DNA of 64,000 bases from DASZHJ01 sp963735465 (lineage in GTDB: Bacteria > Pseudomonadota > Alphaproteobacteria > ATCC43930 > CGMCC-115725): NCBI GenBank assembly GCA_963735465.1, contig CAVTLA010000001.1, forward strand, positions 2,232,001 to 2,296,000, given 5' to 3'. Positions 28,708-37,486 of the stretch are shown piece by piece. Below the pieces are notes generated by a model. It had not been told where the DNA came from and made no database searches. It worked only from the letters and a program-made list of their open reading frames with translations. Within the stretch, counting starts at the first letter, position 1; the number at the start of each line of letters is the position of its first letter. Both the position numbers and the translations under genes were made by a program.

Positions 28708-28722
28708 TTAAAGTGCGGTTAA
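28708..28722. promoter_or_regulatory. CtrA box, fliI side
   Basis: TTAA-AGTGCGG-TTAA followed by C. It lies 82 bp upstream of fliI, so CtrA probably drives fliI-fliJ. Confidence 0.8.
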
Positions 28723-28751
28723 CCCCGGCCGCTAACCCAGTCGGAGACCGA

Positions 28752-28875
28752 GATTCCCGCCGTTATTGACGGGCTTAGCCTCTTGGCGGAGGCCCGAGTC
28801 GCGTTATTTCTGGTCAATGGGAGGCGACTCGCGAGGCACCCTGCGGTTGCCAAAAGTCGCAGATTTCCGCGACTC
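28752..28875. promoter_or_regulatory. Cluster of four GANTC (CcrM) sites
   Basis: GATTC at 28752, GAGTC at 28796, GACTC at 28826 and GACTC at 28871: four GANTC in 124 bp, about eight times the random expectation. CcrM methylation at such sites times ctrA transcription in Caulobacter. Confidence 0.65.
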
Positions 28876-28888
28876 GGAGGGGGTGCGG

Positions 28889-28903
28889 TTAACCTGTTGT
28901 TAA
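28889..28903. promoter_or_regulatory. CtrA box, ctrA side
   Basis: TTAA-CCTGTTG-TTAA followed by C, 76 bp upstream of the ctrA ATG. It fits CtrA autoregulation. Confidence 0.85.
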
Positions 28904-28978
28904 CCCAGCGCAGTAAGAATGCTTAATATAGCGCTGACGTGAAAACGGAGTGAACGGCGCTGAACGGCGGAGGTCAGG

Positions 28979-29698
28979 ATGCGGGTGCTTCTGGTTGAGG
29001 ACGATTCGGCGACCGCGGCGAGCATCGAGATGATGCTGCGGGCCGAAAACTTCATCGTCGACACGACCGACCTGGGCGAAGACGGCCTGGAGATCGGTAA
29101 GCTTTATGACTACGACATCATCATTCTCGACCTCATGCTGCCGGATATCGACGGCTATGAGGTGCTGCGCCGGCTGCGCGCCGCACGCGTGCGTACGCCG
29201 ATCCTGATCCTGTCAGGGCTCAGCGAGCTCGACCACAAGATCAAGGGCCTGGGCTTCGGCGCGGACGACTTCCTCACCAAGCCTTTCGACCGCCGCGAGC
29301 TCATCGCCCGCATCCAGGCGATCGTCCGGCGCGCCAAGGGCCACTCGGAATCGGTGATCCGCACCGGCAAGCTGCTGGTCAACCTGGACAGCCGCACCGT
29401 CGAGGTCGAAGGTCAGCCGCTCCGCCTCACCGGCAAGGAATACGGCATTCTCGAGCTCCTGAGCCTGCGCAAAGGCACCACCCTCACCAAGGAGATGTTC
29501 CTCAATCATCTCTACGGCGGCATGGACGAGCCCGAGCTCAAGATCATCGACGTCTTCGTCTGCAAGCTGCGCAAGAAGCTGGGCCAGGCGACCGGCGGCG
29601 ACAACTACATCGAAACTGTCTGGGGCCGCGGCTACGTGCTGCGCGACCCGGCGCCGGCCGATGCCGCCGCCGCGGAGCGCAAGCTCGCGAAGGTCTGA
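28979..29698 (+). CDS. ctrA: Cell-cycle response regulator CtrA
   Basis: The 239-residue protein has a receiver with phospho-acceptor D51 (IIILDLMLPDIDGYEVLRRLR) and the CtrA-specific SGLSELDHKIKGLGFGADDF, then an OmpR-type winged helix (RLTGKEYGILELLSLRKGT, LKIIDVFVCKLRKKLGQ). CtrA governs cell-cycle and flagellar genes in alphaproteobacteria and is phosphorylated through ChpT, which is also in the window. The C-terminus has an Ala-rich extension. An intrinsic terminator follows. Confidence 0.97.
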   Translation: MRVLLVEDDSATAASIEMMLRAENFIVDTTDLGEDGLEIGKLYDYDIIILDLMLPDIDGYEVLRRLRAARVRTPILILSGLSELDHKIKGLGFGADDFLTKPFDRRELIARIQAIVRRAKGHSESVIRTGKLLVNLDSRTVEVEGQPLRLTGKEYGILELLSLRKGTTLTKEMFLNHLYGGMDEPELKIIDVFVCKLRKKLGQATGGDNYIETVWGRGYVLRDPAPADAAAAERKLAKV

Positions 29699-29721
29699 CC
29701 GACCGTCGTTACGGGGCAAAG

Positions 29722-29759
29722 AGGCGCGCCCGCGGCGTTCCCGCGCGGCGCGCCTTTTT
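29722..29759 (+). terminator. Intrinsic terminator of ctrA
   Basis: AGGCGCGCC pairs with GGCGCGCCT around a CGCGG/CCGCG inner stem, followed by TTTTT, 24 bp after the ctrA stop. Confidence 0.85.
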
Positions 29760-29790
29760 GATTCCACGAACCTGATACGGAAACGGTCTT

Positions 29791-29840
29791 AGAGCATGAT
29801 CCCGAAAAGTGGATGCCGGTTTTCGGAAAAGATCATGCTC
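29791..29840. repeat. Alphaproteobacterial palindromic intergenic repeat
   Basis: GAGCATGATC (29792-29801) pairs with GATCATGCTC (29831-29840), and inside it CCGAAAA pairs with TTTTCGG. The sequence is of the dispersed GAGCATGATC...GATCATGCTC type often seen between genes in alphaproteobacterial genomes. It sits in the convergent ctrA/cheR junction. Confidence 0.8.
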
Positions 29841-29850
29841 AAACAAAAAA

Positions 29851-29892
29851 CTAGAGCCCGGTTCTGATCCAATCAGAACCGATAAGGCTCTA
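29851..29892. repeat. Second palindrome, overlapping the cheR stop
   Basis: CTAGAGCC pairs with GGCTCTAG and CGGTTCTGAT with a matching inner arm. The right arm contains the cheR stop codon (29890-29892), so it may act as the cheR terminator. Confidence 0.7.
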
Positions 29893-30741
29893 GACGGCGA
29901 CCTTGCGGGGCTGCGCCGCCGCCGTCGCGGCGGAGGACGGGCGGTAGATGCCGCGGTGCTCCGGCGCCGCCTGGAACTTGTCGCTGATCCCCAGCACCGT
30001 CTCGGCGCCGCCGAGATAGAGGAAGCCGTCGGGCGTCATGATCTTGTGCAGCCGGCTCAGCACCGTCGTCTTGGTGGGCTGGTCGAAATAGATCAGCACG
30101 TTGCGGCAGAAGACGACGTCGAAGGTACCGAGCGAGGTTGGATCCTCCAGCAGGTTGAAGGTGCGGAAGCGCACGCGGCCCCGGATGCCGGCGTCGATCT
30201 GCCAGCGGTCGCCCTGCTGCTTGAAGTATTTCACCAGATATTGGATCGGCAGGCCGCGCTGCACCTCGAATTGCGAGTACTGGCCGGCCTCCGCCTTCTC
30301 CAGGATCTCGGTGGAGAGATCGGTGGCGAGGATCTCGATGCGCCAGCCCGGCATCTTGGCCGCCTGCTCCGCCAGGAGCATGGCGAGAGTATAGGGTTCC
30401 TGGCCGCTCGAGCACGCCGCGCTCCAGATCCGGATCAGCTTCTTGTCCGCGCGCGCCTTGATCAGCGCCGGCAGGACGAAGCCGGTGAACTGCTCGAACG
30501 GCTTGATGTCGCGGAAGAAGAATGACTCGTTGGTGGTCATCGCCTCGACGATCTCTTTCATGAGATCGCCGGTGGGGCGGCTGCGCACGATCGGCACCAT
30601 CTCCTCGAGCGTCTTGAGATTGTGCTTGCGCGCCACCGGCAGCAGCCGGCTCTCCAGCAGATAGGCCTTGTCGCGCGTCAGCACCAGGCCCGAGCGCTCC
30701 TTGAGCAGCTTGCAGAGGTAATCGAAATCGTCGTTTGTCAT
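29890..30741 (-). CDS. cheR: Chemotaxis methyltransferase CheR
   Basis: The 283-residue protein has the CheR all-alpha N-terminus (FDYLCKLLKERSGLVLTRDK) and an SAM-binding domain (IRIWSAACSSGQEPYTLAML, VVFCRNVLIYFD, LGGAETVLG). It methylates glutamates on chemoreceptors such as the one at 41750-43447. The start overlaps the cheB stop by 4 bp; it is the last gene of cheA-cheW-cheY-cheB-cheR. Confidence 0.95.
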   Translation of the reverse strand: MTNDDFDYLCKLLKERSGLVLTRDKAYLLESRLLPVARKHNLKTLEEMVPIVRSRPTGDLMKEIVEAMTTNESFFFRDIKPFEQFTGFVLPALIKARADKKLIRIWSAACSSGQEPYTLAMLLAEQAAKMPGWRIEILATDLSTEILEKAEAGQYSQFEVQRGLPIQYLVKYFKQQGDRWQIDAGIRGRVRFRTFNLLEDPTSLGTFDVVFCRNVLIYFDQPTKTTVLSRLHKIMTPDGFLYLGGAETVLGISDKFQAAPEHRGIYRPSSAATAAAQPRKVAV

Positions 30742-31907
30742 GACGGCGCCCGCCCGACATGCCGCAACAGGAACGGCGCGATCTCGTCGATCGGCAGGAC
30801 CGCGTTGCAGAGCCCCGCCATGGCGACGGCGCCGGGCATGCCCCAGACCACGCTGGTCTTTTCATCCTGCGCGATGAGGGAGCCGCCGCCGGCGATCAGC
30901 ACCTGACCGCCTTTGAGCCCGTCCTGGCCCATCCCGGTCAGGATGACGCTCAGGACCTTGCGGCCGTAGGCGGCCGCCAGGCTGCGCAGCATGGGGTCGA
31001 CCGCCGGCCGGCAGAAATTCTCCGGCGGCGCCTTGGTCAGCCGGAGCACCTTCTGGCCCGCCTGCGCCTCCACCACCATGTGGAAGTCGCCCGGCGCGAT
31101 ATAGATGCGCTCGCCCTTGACTACCTCGCCGTCCACCGCCTCGGCGGCCTTGAGATTGGTCAGCCGCCGGATGTGCTCGGCGAGGATCGTGGTGAAGGTC
31201 GGCGGCATGTGCTGGGTGATCAGAATCGGCTGCGCCACTCCGCCCAGCGCCTTCAGAAGACGAAACAGGGCTTGCGGCCCGCCGGTGGACGAGCCGATGG
31301 CGACGACGTCGGGCCGCTCGATCGGCTGCGTGCGCAGGCGAATCTCGCCGCCGCGGCCGACGTGCGGTACCAGGGCCGGGCCGGCGCGGTCGCGCGCGAC
31401 CGCCGCCGTCGCCGCCGGCTGCGCCTCGCGGCGGGTCTGCCGGCGAGCGAATGCCAGCGCCTTCACCTTGTCGGTGAGCTCGCGCTTGAATTGGTCGGCC
31501 GTGGTGAGCGCCGAGGAGCCTGGCTTGGTGACGTAGTCCGCCGCCCCCAGCGAAAGCGCCTTCATGCTGACGTTGGCACCGCGCTGGGTCAGCGTCGAGG
31601 CGACGATGACCTGGATACCCGGCCGGGCGGCGATCAGCTTCGGCAGCGCCGTCATGCCGTCCATGACCGGCATCTCGATATCGAGAATGACAATCTCGAT
31701 GTCCTGGCGCTGCACCGTGTTGATCGCCATCTGGCCGTCGCCCACGGAGGCAACCACCTGAATATCGGGATCGACCTCGAGCGCGCGCGACAGCAGGCCG
31801 CGGATCACCGCGCTGTCGTCGACCACCATGACGCGATAAGGCGATCCCGACCGACCGACCGCCTTGGCACCTGTACTGGAACTAGAGAAGGCAGCGACAC
31901 CAGTCAC
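30738..31907 (-). CDS. cheB: Chemotaxis methylesterase/deamidase CheB
   Basis: The protein has 389 residues from GTG 31907, which overlaps the cheY stop (GTGA). It has a receiver (VMVVDDSAVIRGLLSRAL, ILDIEMPVMDGM) and a methylesterase domain with the catalytic Ser in GSSTGGPQAL, His in ITQHMPPTF and Asp in LTGMGQDGL. It removes receptor methyl groups opposite CheR. The linker (about 165-195) is Ala/Arg-rich. Confidence 0.95.
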   Translation of the reverse strand: MTGVAAFSSSSTGAKAVGRSGSPYRVMVVDDSAVIRGLLSRALEVDPDIQVVASVGDGQMAINTVQRQDIEIVILDIEMPVMDGMTALPKLIAARPGIQVIVASTLTQRGANVSMKALSLGAADYVTKPGSSALTTADQFKRELTDKVKALAFARRQTRREAQPAATAAVARDRAGPALVPHVGRGGEIRLRTQPIERPDVVAIGSSTGGPQALFRLLKALGGVAQPILITQHMPPTFTTILAEHIRRLTNLKAAEAVDGEVVKGERIYIAPGDFHMVVEAQAGQKVLRLTKAPPENFCRPAVDPMLRSLAAAYGRKVLSVILTGMGQDGLKGGQVLIAGGGSLIAQDEKTSVVWGMPGAVAMAGLCNAVLPIDEIAPFLLRHVGRAPS

Positions 31908-32269
31908 AGCAACCCCACCTGGGCGAACTTGGTCTGCAGGATGTCGCTGTCGAACGGCTTCATGATGTATTCGTTGGCGCCCGCCCCGATCGCCTCCTGG
32001 ATGTGGGCGATATCGTTCTCGGTGGTGCAGAACACCACGATCGGCGTGTCGCCACCGCGCATCTTGCGAAGATGCCGCAGGAACTCGATGCCGCTCATGA
32101 CCGGCATGTTCCAGTCGAGCAGGATCACGTCCGGCATCCGCTTGGTGCAGGCCTCGACCGCAAGCTTGCCGTCGGCAGCCTCGTCGACGCCGAAATGCAG
32201 ATCCTCGAGGATCCGCCGCGCCACTTTCCGAATGACTTTTGAATCGTCCACAACGAGGCAGGACTTCAT
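31904..32269 (-). CDS. cheY: Chemotaxis response regulator CheY
   Basis: The 121-residue single receiver domain has phospho-acceptor D52 (VILLDWNMPVMSGIEFL), VVFCTTENDIAHIQEAI with the switch Thr, and the conserved Lys in YIMKPFDSDIL. Phospho-CheY binds the flagellar switch. It sits between cheW and cheB. Confidence 0.95.
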   Translation of the reverse strand: MKSCLVVDDSKVIRKVARRILEDLHFGVDEAADGKLAVEACTKRMPDVILLDWNMPVMSGIEFLRHLRKMRGGDTPIVVFCTTENDIAHIQEAIGAGANEYIMKPFDSDILQTKFAQVGLL

Positions 32270-32302
32270 GTCCTGGTATTCCTTCTAGACGCGTGCCGCG
32301 GC

Positions 32303-32800
32303 TTAGGCCGCGGCGGCGCGAGAGGAGAAATCGAGCACGCGAGCGACGTCGAGAACCACCAGCAGCTTGCCGTCGAGGCGGAAGATTCCGGCCGACAGCT
32401 CGCGCCAGACGGGGTCCAGGGTGGCGGGATTGCGTTCCGCGTCGCCGCCGTCGAGGCTCAGCACCTCGCCGACCGAATCCACCAGCAGGCTGTAGAGCTC
32501 GCCGCCGTAGTCGACGACCACGCTCATCGCCGTCTTGCCCTCCGCGCGCGGCGGCAGGCCGAGCCGGGTTCGGATATCGATCGCGGTCACGATGCGACCG
32601 CGCAGGTTGAGGGAGCCCGCAACTTCCGCTGGCGCCAGGGGAATGCGGGTGATGCGCTGCGCGCCCAGCACGTCCTGCACCTGCAGCACGGGAATGCCGA
32701 AGAGCTGATCGGCGATGGTCACCGAGACGAAATCGCGCCGCTCGCCGGTGCCGCCGGGCTTGCCGCTCGCGCTCTCGGCGGCGGATACGTCCTTGCTCAT
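32303..32800 (-). CDS. cheW: Chemotaxis coupling protein CheW
   Basis: The 165-residue protein has the CheW fold: RDFVSVTIADQLFGIPVLQVQDVL, then AGSLNLRGRIVTAIDIRTRLGL and a final GKLLVVLDVARVL. It links receptors to CheA. The start overlaps the cheA stop by 4 bp. Confidence 0.95.
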   Translation of the reverse strand: MSKDVSAAESASGKPGGTGERRDFVSVTIADQLFGIPVLQVQDVLGAQRITRIPLAPAEVAGSLNLRGRIVTAIDIRTRLGLPPRAEGKTAMSVVVDYGGELYSLLVDSVGEVLSLDGGDAERNPATLDPVWRELSAGIFRLDGKLLVVLDVARVLDFSSRAAAA

Positions 32801-35466
32801 GCTGCACCTCGCTCGTTACTCAGCGTCTCGGACAGGGTGGTGAGAAGCGCGTCGCGATCGAACTTGGCGACGTAGTCGGTGAAGCCCGCCGCACGGCCGC
32901 GATCGAGATCCTTGGGCGAGGCATGGGAGGAGAGCGCCACCAGCGGCGTGTGCTGCCAGCGTCCGGCACTGCGCACGGCGCTCGCGAACTCGAAGCCGTT
33001 CATGCCGGGCATCTCGATGTCGCTGACGATGACGTCGAACTCCTCGCCCGCCTCGCAGAGGACGAGGGCGCGATCGCCGGATTCGACGGTCGTGACGTCA
33101 TAGCCGGCGACCGACAGCAGCGGCGTCAACAGGTTGCGGAAGAACGGGCTGTCGTCGACGAGCAGCACGCGCTTGCTCTTGTGCTTGGCGCCGAGCTCGG
33201 CCTCGCCGGCCGCACGGAACCAGTCCTGATAGGCCTGCGTGAGGTAATGGCCGGCATCGATGAGCTCGGTCGCCTTGCCGGCGACGATGGCGCTGCCGAT
33301 CAGGCCCGGCCGGTCGGCCATGAGCTCGATCGCCAGGTTCTCCTCGACGATGTCCACGATCTCGTCCACCACCAGGCCCATGCTGCGGTCGTGATCCGCG
33401 AAGACCAGGATCGGCTGGCGGCCGGTTTCCTTCATGCGATAGGCGGGATCGGTGGCCACCAGCGGCATCAGCTTGCCGCGATACTGCACCACCGGCCTGC
33501 CGTTGGAGTTCTCGATCTGACCGACGTCGATCTCCTCCAGGCGGGCGATGAGGGCCAGCGGCACCGCCATCTGGCCACTCTCGCCGGCGCGGAACAGCAG
33601 GAGCGTCGTGCGCTGGTCGCGCGAACCGGCGCGCACCTGGCTTTCGCCGAGCTTGGAGCTGTCGCTGACCGTGATCTCCCCGGTCGCCGCGGCAATGCCG
33701 TTGGGATCCAGGATCATGATCACGCTGCCGTCGCCAAGGATGGTATTGCCGGAGAACATGGAGATGTCGCGCAGGATCGGCGCCACCGGCTTCACCACGA
33801 TTTCCTCGGTGTCGAACACGCGGTCGACGATGATGCCGAAGGTGTAAGTGCCGACCTGGGTCACCACGATGTAGGTCTCGCCGCCCTCGGTCCGCTTGCC
33901 GAGCTTCAGAAGCTCCTGCAGCGATACCAGGGGCAGCAGCCGGTTGCGCAGGCGCAGGACCGGCGTGTCGTTCAGCATCTCGATGGTGTGCTCGGAATTC
34001 GCCGCCGCGCGCACCAGCTCGACGACGCTGATCTGCGGGATGGCGAAGCGCTCGTTGGCGCTCTCCACGATCAGCGCCGAGACGATGGCCAGCGTGAGCG
34101 GGATCTTGATCGTGAAGGTCGAGCCCTTGAAGCGCACGCTCTTCATCTCGACGGCGCCGCCGATCTTCTCGATGTTGGTGCGCACCACGTCCATGCCGAC
34201 GCCGCGGCCGGAGACGCTGGTCACCTTGGCGGCGGTGGAGAAGCCGGCCTTGAAGATGAACTGCTGGATCTGCTGGTCGGACATGGCCGCCAGGTCGGTC
34301 TCGCTCGCGAGGCCGCTGGAGATCACCTTCTGCTTGATCCGATCCATGTCGAGGCCGCGACCGTCGTCGGCGATCTCGATGATGATGTGGCCGCCCTCAT
34401 GATAGGCGTTGAGGGTGATGGTGCCGGTCTCGGGCTTGCCCTTGGCGGCGCGCTCGGCGGGGATCTCGACGCCGTGGTCGGCGGAGTTCCGCACCATGTG
34501 GGTGAGCGGATCCTTGATGAGCTCGAGCACCTGGCGATCCAGCTCGGTCTCCGCGCCCAGCATGCGCAGATCGATCTTCTTGCCCAACTCGTGGGAGAGA
34601 TCGCGCACGATGCGCGGCAGCTTCGACCAGGCATTGCCGATCGGCTGCATGCGCGTCTTCATGACGCCTTCCTGCAGCTCGGTGGTGACGTGAGAGAGGC
34701 GCTGCAGCGGCGCGCCGAACTCGCTGTCCTTTTGGCTCCGCAGTATCTGCAGGAGCTGGTTGCGGGTGAGCACGAGCTCGCTCACCATGGTCATGAGATT
34801 CTCAAGCAGGTCGACGTTGACGCGGATGCTCTGGGCGGCGACCGCTGATTCCTTGCTGTCCTTGCGATCCTTCACCGGCTCGTCCGCCGCGCCGGCATGA
34901 ACGACCGGCTCCGCCACGTCATCGATGGCGGCGTGCGTCTCGATCACAGGCTCGGGCTCGGGCTCGGGCTCGACGTCGACGGGAGCCGCCGCGATCGCGA
35001 CCGGCTCTTCCTCCATCGCCTCGATCGGCGTGGGTTCGGCCTTCGCGGCCTTCTTCTTGGCAGGCTTCGCTTTCGGCGCCGCGGCCTCGGCACCATTGGC
35101 GAGCGCGTTCAGGCGCTCGATCAGGTCCGCGTCGTTGCCCGGCGGCTCCGCCTCGGTGGCCTCGAGGGTCGACATGATCGCCTTGATGTCGTCGAGGGAT
35201 TCCAGGATGAGGCTGACCGCGATCTCGTTGACCACGAGCTCGCCATCGCGAATCTTGCCGAGCACATTCTCCGAGGCATGCGCCAGCGCTTCCAGGCGCG
35301 GCAGGCCCAGGAACCCGCAGGTGCCCTTGATGGTATGCACGAGACGGAAGATGTTGCCGAGAAGCCCGGGATCGTTGGGATTCTGCTCAAGCTTCACGAG
35401 CTCGACGTCGAGCACGGAGAGGTTCTCGTTCGTCTCGGTCAGGAAGTCTTTCAGCAAGTCATCCAT
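32797..35466 (-). CDS. cheA: Hybrid chemotaxis kinase CheA with tandem CheW and receiver domains
   Basis: The protein has 889 residues. Domains in order: an HPt with phospho-His H44 (FRLVHTIKGTCGFLGLPRLE); a Lys/Ala/Glu-rich linker; dimerisation; an ATPase (LTHMVRNSADHGVE, IIEIADDGRGLD, GRGVGMDVVRTNIEKIGG); a first CheW-like domain; a second CheW-like domain (TTLLLFRAGESGQMAVPLAL, GLVVDEIVDIVEE); and a C-terminal receiver (VLLVDDSPFFRNLL, VSDIEMPGMNGF). The HPt-kinase-CheW-CheW-REC layout is known for some alphaproteobacteria. It heads the che operon; an imperfect CtrA box lies at 35545. Confidence 0.95.
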   Translation of the reverse strand: MDDLLKDFLTETNENLSVLDVELVKLEQNPNDPGLLGNIFRLVHTIKGTCGFLGLPRLEALAHASENVLGKIRDGELVVNEIAVSLILESLDDIKAIMSTLEATEAEPPGNDADLIERLNALANGAEAAAPKAKPAKKKAAKAEPTPIEAMEEEPVAIAAAPVDVEPEPEPEPVIETHAAIDDVAEPVVHAGAADEPVKDRKDSKESAVAAQSIRVNVDLLENLMTMVSELVLTRNQLLQILRSQKDSEFGAPLQRLSHVTTELQEGVMKTRMQPIGNAWSKLPRIVRDLSHELGKKIDLRMLGAETELDRQVLELIKDPLTHMVRNSADHGVEIPAERAAKGKPETGTITLNAYHEGGHIIIEIADDGRGLDMDRIKQKVISSGLASETDLAAMSDQQIQQFIFKAGFSTAAKVTSVSGRGVGMDVVRTNIEKIGGAVEMKSVRFKGSTFTIKIPLTLAIVSALIVESANERFAIPQISVVELVRAAANSEHTIEMLNDTPVLRLRNRLLPLVSLQELLKLGKRTEGGETYIVVTQVGTYTFGIIVDRVFDTEEIVVKPVAPILRDISMFSGNTILGDGSVIMILDPNGIAAATGEITVSDSSKLGESQVRAGSRDQRTTLLLFRAGESGQMAVPLALIARLEEIDVGQIENSNGRPVVQYRGKLMPLVATDPAYRMKETGRQPILVFADHDRSMGLVVDEIVDIVEENLAIELMADRPGLIGSAIVAGKATELIDAGHYLTQAYQDWFRAAGEAELGAKHKSKRVLLVDDSPFFRNLLTPLLSVAGYDVTTVESGDRALVLCEAGEEFDVIVSDIEMPGMNGFEFASAVRSAGRWQHTPLVALSSHASPKDLDRGRAAGFTDYVAKFDRDALLTTLSETLSNERGAA

Positions 35467-35544
35467 GGTCGTTTCTCAGCCCCTGGGGATAAATACCCGC
35501 CCCCGCGCCACGCGCAGAGGTAGCTGAAAAGTGACGGAGACCGA

Positions 35545-35559
35545 TTAAGAACCAGTTAG
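35545..35559. promoter_or_regulatory. Near-consensus CtrA box before cheA
   Basis: TTAA-GAACCAG-TTAG has one mismatch to TTAA-N7-TTAA, 79 bp upstream of the cheA ATG. It is a candidate for cell-cycle timing of chemotaxis genes. Confidence 0.5.
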
Positions 35560-35634
35560 CGATGCCATTGTGTTTCGGGCACTTTTGGCGCCAAACCGGC
35601 CGTGCGGACGATACTACCACACGTCATGCGGGAA

Positions 35635-36240
35635 TCAGCGCGGCTGAGCGACGAAGAGTGCCCGGCCCGGCCCGCTCTCCTTAAGGGCCGAGAAACTGCT
35701 CAGCTGTTCCGCGAATTTGGCGGTGACATACCCGTGTATCGTTCTCGACGTGAGGTCGGCCGCCGACACCGTCCCGGTGAGCGCGGCTACCATGTCCGGA
35801 TTTATCAGGACCGGGTCCCCCAGCGCTTCGATGACCACGCCGGTCGGAGTCGTCGCCTGAATCGAGATCCGGCCGCCACGAGGCAGGGTATCGGCGGCGA
35901 TCACGGCCAGGTTGCAGGCCAAGCGCTGCCATTCCGGCGTCAGCGCCGACACCCCCTCCCCCCATTCGGCGGTCACCTTGCCGCCGTCGAGAAGTCCCAT
36001 CAGCAGGTCGCGCGGGCGCATGTTGCCGGCGACCGGCGTGGTGCCATAGGCGAAGCGGTAGAACTGCAGTCGGCGCGACGCGGTGCGGGCGCTCTGCCCG
36101 ATCAGGCCCATCGCCTCGCGGACGAAATCCGGATCGTCCTCGTCGAGAAGCTCGACGCCGTTGCTCACCGCGCCCACCGGGCTCACCATCTCGTGGCAGA
36201 AGCGGGCGCACAGCAACTCGAGCACGCGCAATTCGATCAT
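35635..36240 (-). CDS. chpT: Histidine phosphotransferase ChpT
   Basis: The protein has 201 residues from ATG 36240. Seen: ELRVLELLCARFCHEMVSPVGAVSNG, the ChpT helix with the phospho-accepting His in CHEM, then a degenerate ATPase-like fold (FYRFAYG, LACNLAVIAADTLPRGG). ChpT relays phosphate from the CckA kinase to CtrA and CpdR. CckA and CpdR are not in the window. It lies upstream of cheA on the same strand and is divergent from the DUF3553 gene. Confidence 0.9.
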   Translation of the reverse strand: MIELRVLELLCARFCHEMVSPVGAVSNGVELLDEDDPDFVREAMGLIGQSARTASRRLQFYRFAYGTTPVAGNMRPRDLLMGLLDGGKVTAEWGEGVSALTPEWQRLACNLAVIAADTLPRGGRISIQATTPTGVVIEALGDPVLINPDMVAALTGTVSAADLTSRTIHGYVTAKFAEQLSSFSALKESGPGRALFVAQPR

Positions 36241-36364
36241 GGGGCCCCGCTGGTTGGGAAGGTCGGCACGCGCCTGGGCGGCAGGCGGCTCGCCCCCTAT
36301 AATGAAGCGCCCGCACCGGCGTGACAACCGCCCGTGACGGCTCCTGAAGGAGGCGAGTCTCCCC

Positions 36365-36568
36365 GTGATCGATCGGCTGGTTCCAGGAACCCGCGTGCGC
36401 CACCCCGGCGAGCCCGATTGGGGCGTGGGCCAGGTGCAGTCGGCGATCGGCGACCGCGTCACCGTCAATTTTGAAAATGCCGGCAAGCGTCTCATCAACA
36501 CCGAGCTGGTGCGGCTCATTCCTCTCGACGAGGATGAGCGGCGCCAGTGGTCCGATCCCAACGCTTGA
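36365..36568 (+). CDS. DUF3553 small protein
   Basis: The protein has 67 residues from GTG 36365, preceded by GGAGG (36348-36352). VPGTRVRHPGEPDWGVGQVQSAIGDRVTVNFENAGKR matches DUF3553, a small SH3-like domain also found next to UvrD/CarD-type domains. The function is unknown. It is divergent from chpT. Confidence 0.85.
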   Translation: MIDRLVPGTRVRHPGEPDWGVGQVQSAIGDRVTVNFENAGKRLINTELVRLIPLDEDERRQWSDPNA

Positions 36569-36611
36569 ATCCCAAGCGTTGGGTGAATTGGCCCACTAAA
36601 CTTAAGGTCTG

Positions 36612-36660
36612 GTGGTTCGTGTCCGGCGGATACGGTACGTATCCGCCGGACACGAACCAC
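36612..36660. repeat. Perfect 22-bp-arm palindrome
   Basis: Arms at 36612-36633 and 36639-36660 (beginning GTGGTTCGTG, ending CACGAACCAC) pair perfectly around GGTAC. No T-run follows. It is either a strong terminator after the DUF3553 gene or a mobile palindromic unit. Confidence 0.85.
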
Positions 36661-36691
36661 TAGGGCTGAACCCAGACCCGGAGGCACCTCG

Positions 36692-37454
36692 ATGAAGCTG
36701 TTCGATCTTTCAGGCCGCGTCGCCCTCGTCACCGGCGGCAATGGCGGCATCGGCCTCGGCATGGCCGAGGGCCTGGCACAGGCCGGCGCCGCGGTGCTGA
36801 TCGCCGGCCGCAACAAGAGCAAGAACGAGGCGGCGGTGGCGACGCTGCAGAAGCTCGGCGCCAAGGCGGCGGCGATCGAGGTCGATGTCACCGGAGGTCG
36901 ACTGCCGCGCCATGGTGGACATGGCGGTCGCCAAGTTCGGCGCCCTCCACATCCTCGTCAACAACGCTGGCACCAACATCCGCAAGCAGCCCGAGGAGAT
37001 CTCGCTGGCGGAATGGCGCACGGTGATGGACACCAACCTGACCAGCGCCTTCATGGCCTCCCAGGCGAGCTTTCCCGCCATGACCAAGGCGGGCTTCGGC
37101 AAGATCATCAGCATTGGCTCGATGATGTCGATCTTCGCCGCCCCCTTCTCGCCGGCCTATGGCGCCAGCAAGGGCGGCATCGTGCAGTTCACCAAGTCGC
37201 TGGCGACCGCCTGGGCCAAGCACAACATCCAGGCCAACGCGGTGCTGCCGGGCTGGATCGATACCGAGCTGACCCGGGGCGCCCGCAAGCAGGTGGAAGG
37301 CCTGCACGACCGGGTGCTGGCGCGCACGCCGGCGGGACGCTGGGGCGACCCCGCGGATTTCGCGGGGACCGCCGTGTTCCTGGCGAGCGCCGCCTCCGAC
37401 TTCGTCACCGGCGCCGTGCTCGCGGTGGACGGCGGGTTCTCGTCGCTGGGATAG
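36692..37454 (+). CDS. SDR oxidoreductase, KduD/gluconate 5-dehydrogenase-like (one frameshift)
   Basis: After removing one extra base near 36893 the gene gives 253 residues. It is a classical short-chain dehydrogenase: VALVTGGNGGIGLGMAEGLA (NAD(P)-binding), ILVNNAGTN, catalytic Ser in IISIGSMMS, YGASKGG (YxxxK) and LPGWIDTEL. It most resembles 2-deoxy-D-gluconate or gluconate dehydrogenases, but the substrate cannot be told. The break (ACC-G-GAG) fits a consensus error. It stands alone, convergent with the next gene. Confidence 0.85.
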
Positions 37455-37486
37455 GCCCGCGCCAACGGTCGTGGGTTGATCGTTCC

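Larger units (their letters stand above)
28627..28978. promoter_or_regulatory. fliI / ctrA divergent control region
   Basis: This 352-bp stretch has no gene. It carries two full CtrA boxes and four GANTC sites (both listed separately), and a GGAGG ribosome site just before ctrA. The layout resembles the autoregulated, methylation-sensitive Caulobacter ctrA promoter. Confidence 0.75.

Noticed and set aside
29809..35523. Several plus-strand frames across the che operon
   Set aside because: All are complements of cheR, cheB, cheW and cheA codons and lack ribosome sites or motifs.
35580..35640. A possible minus-strand sigma-54 promoter before cheA
   Set aside because: Only the GG and GC spacing fits; the -12 element lacks TT, so it does not pass.
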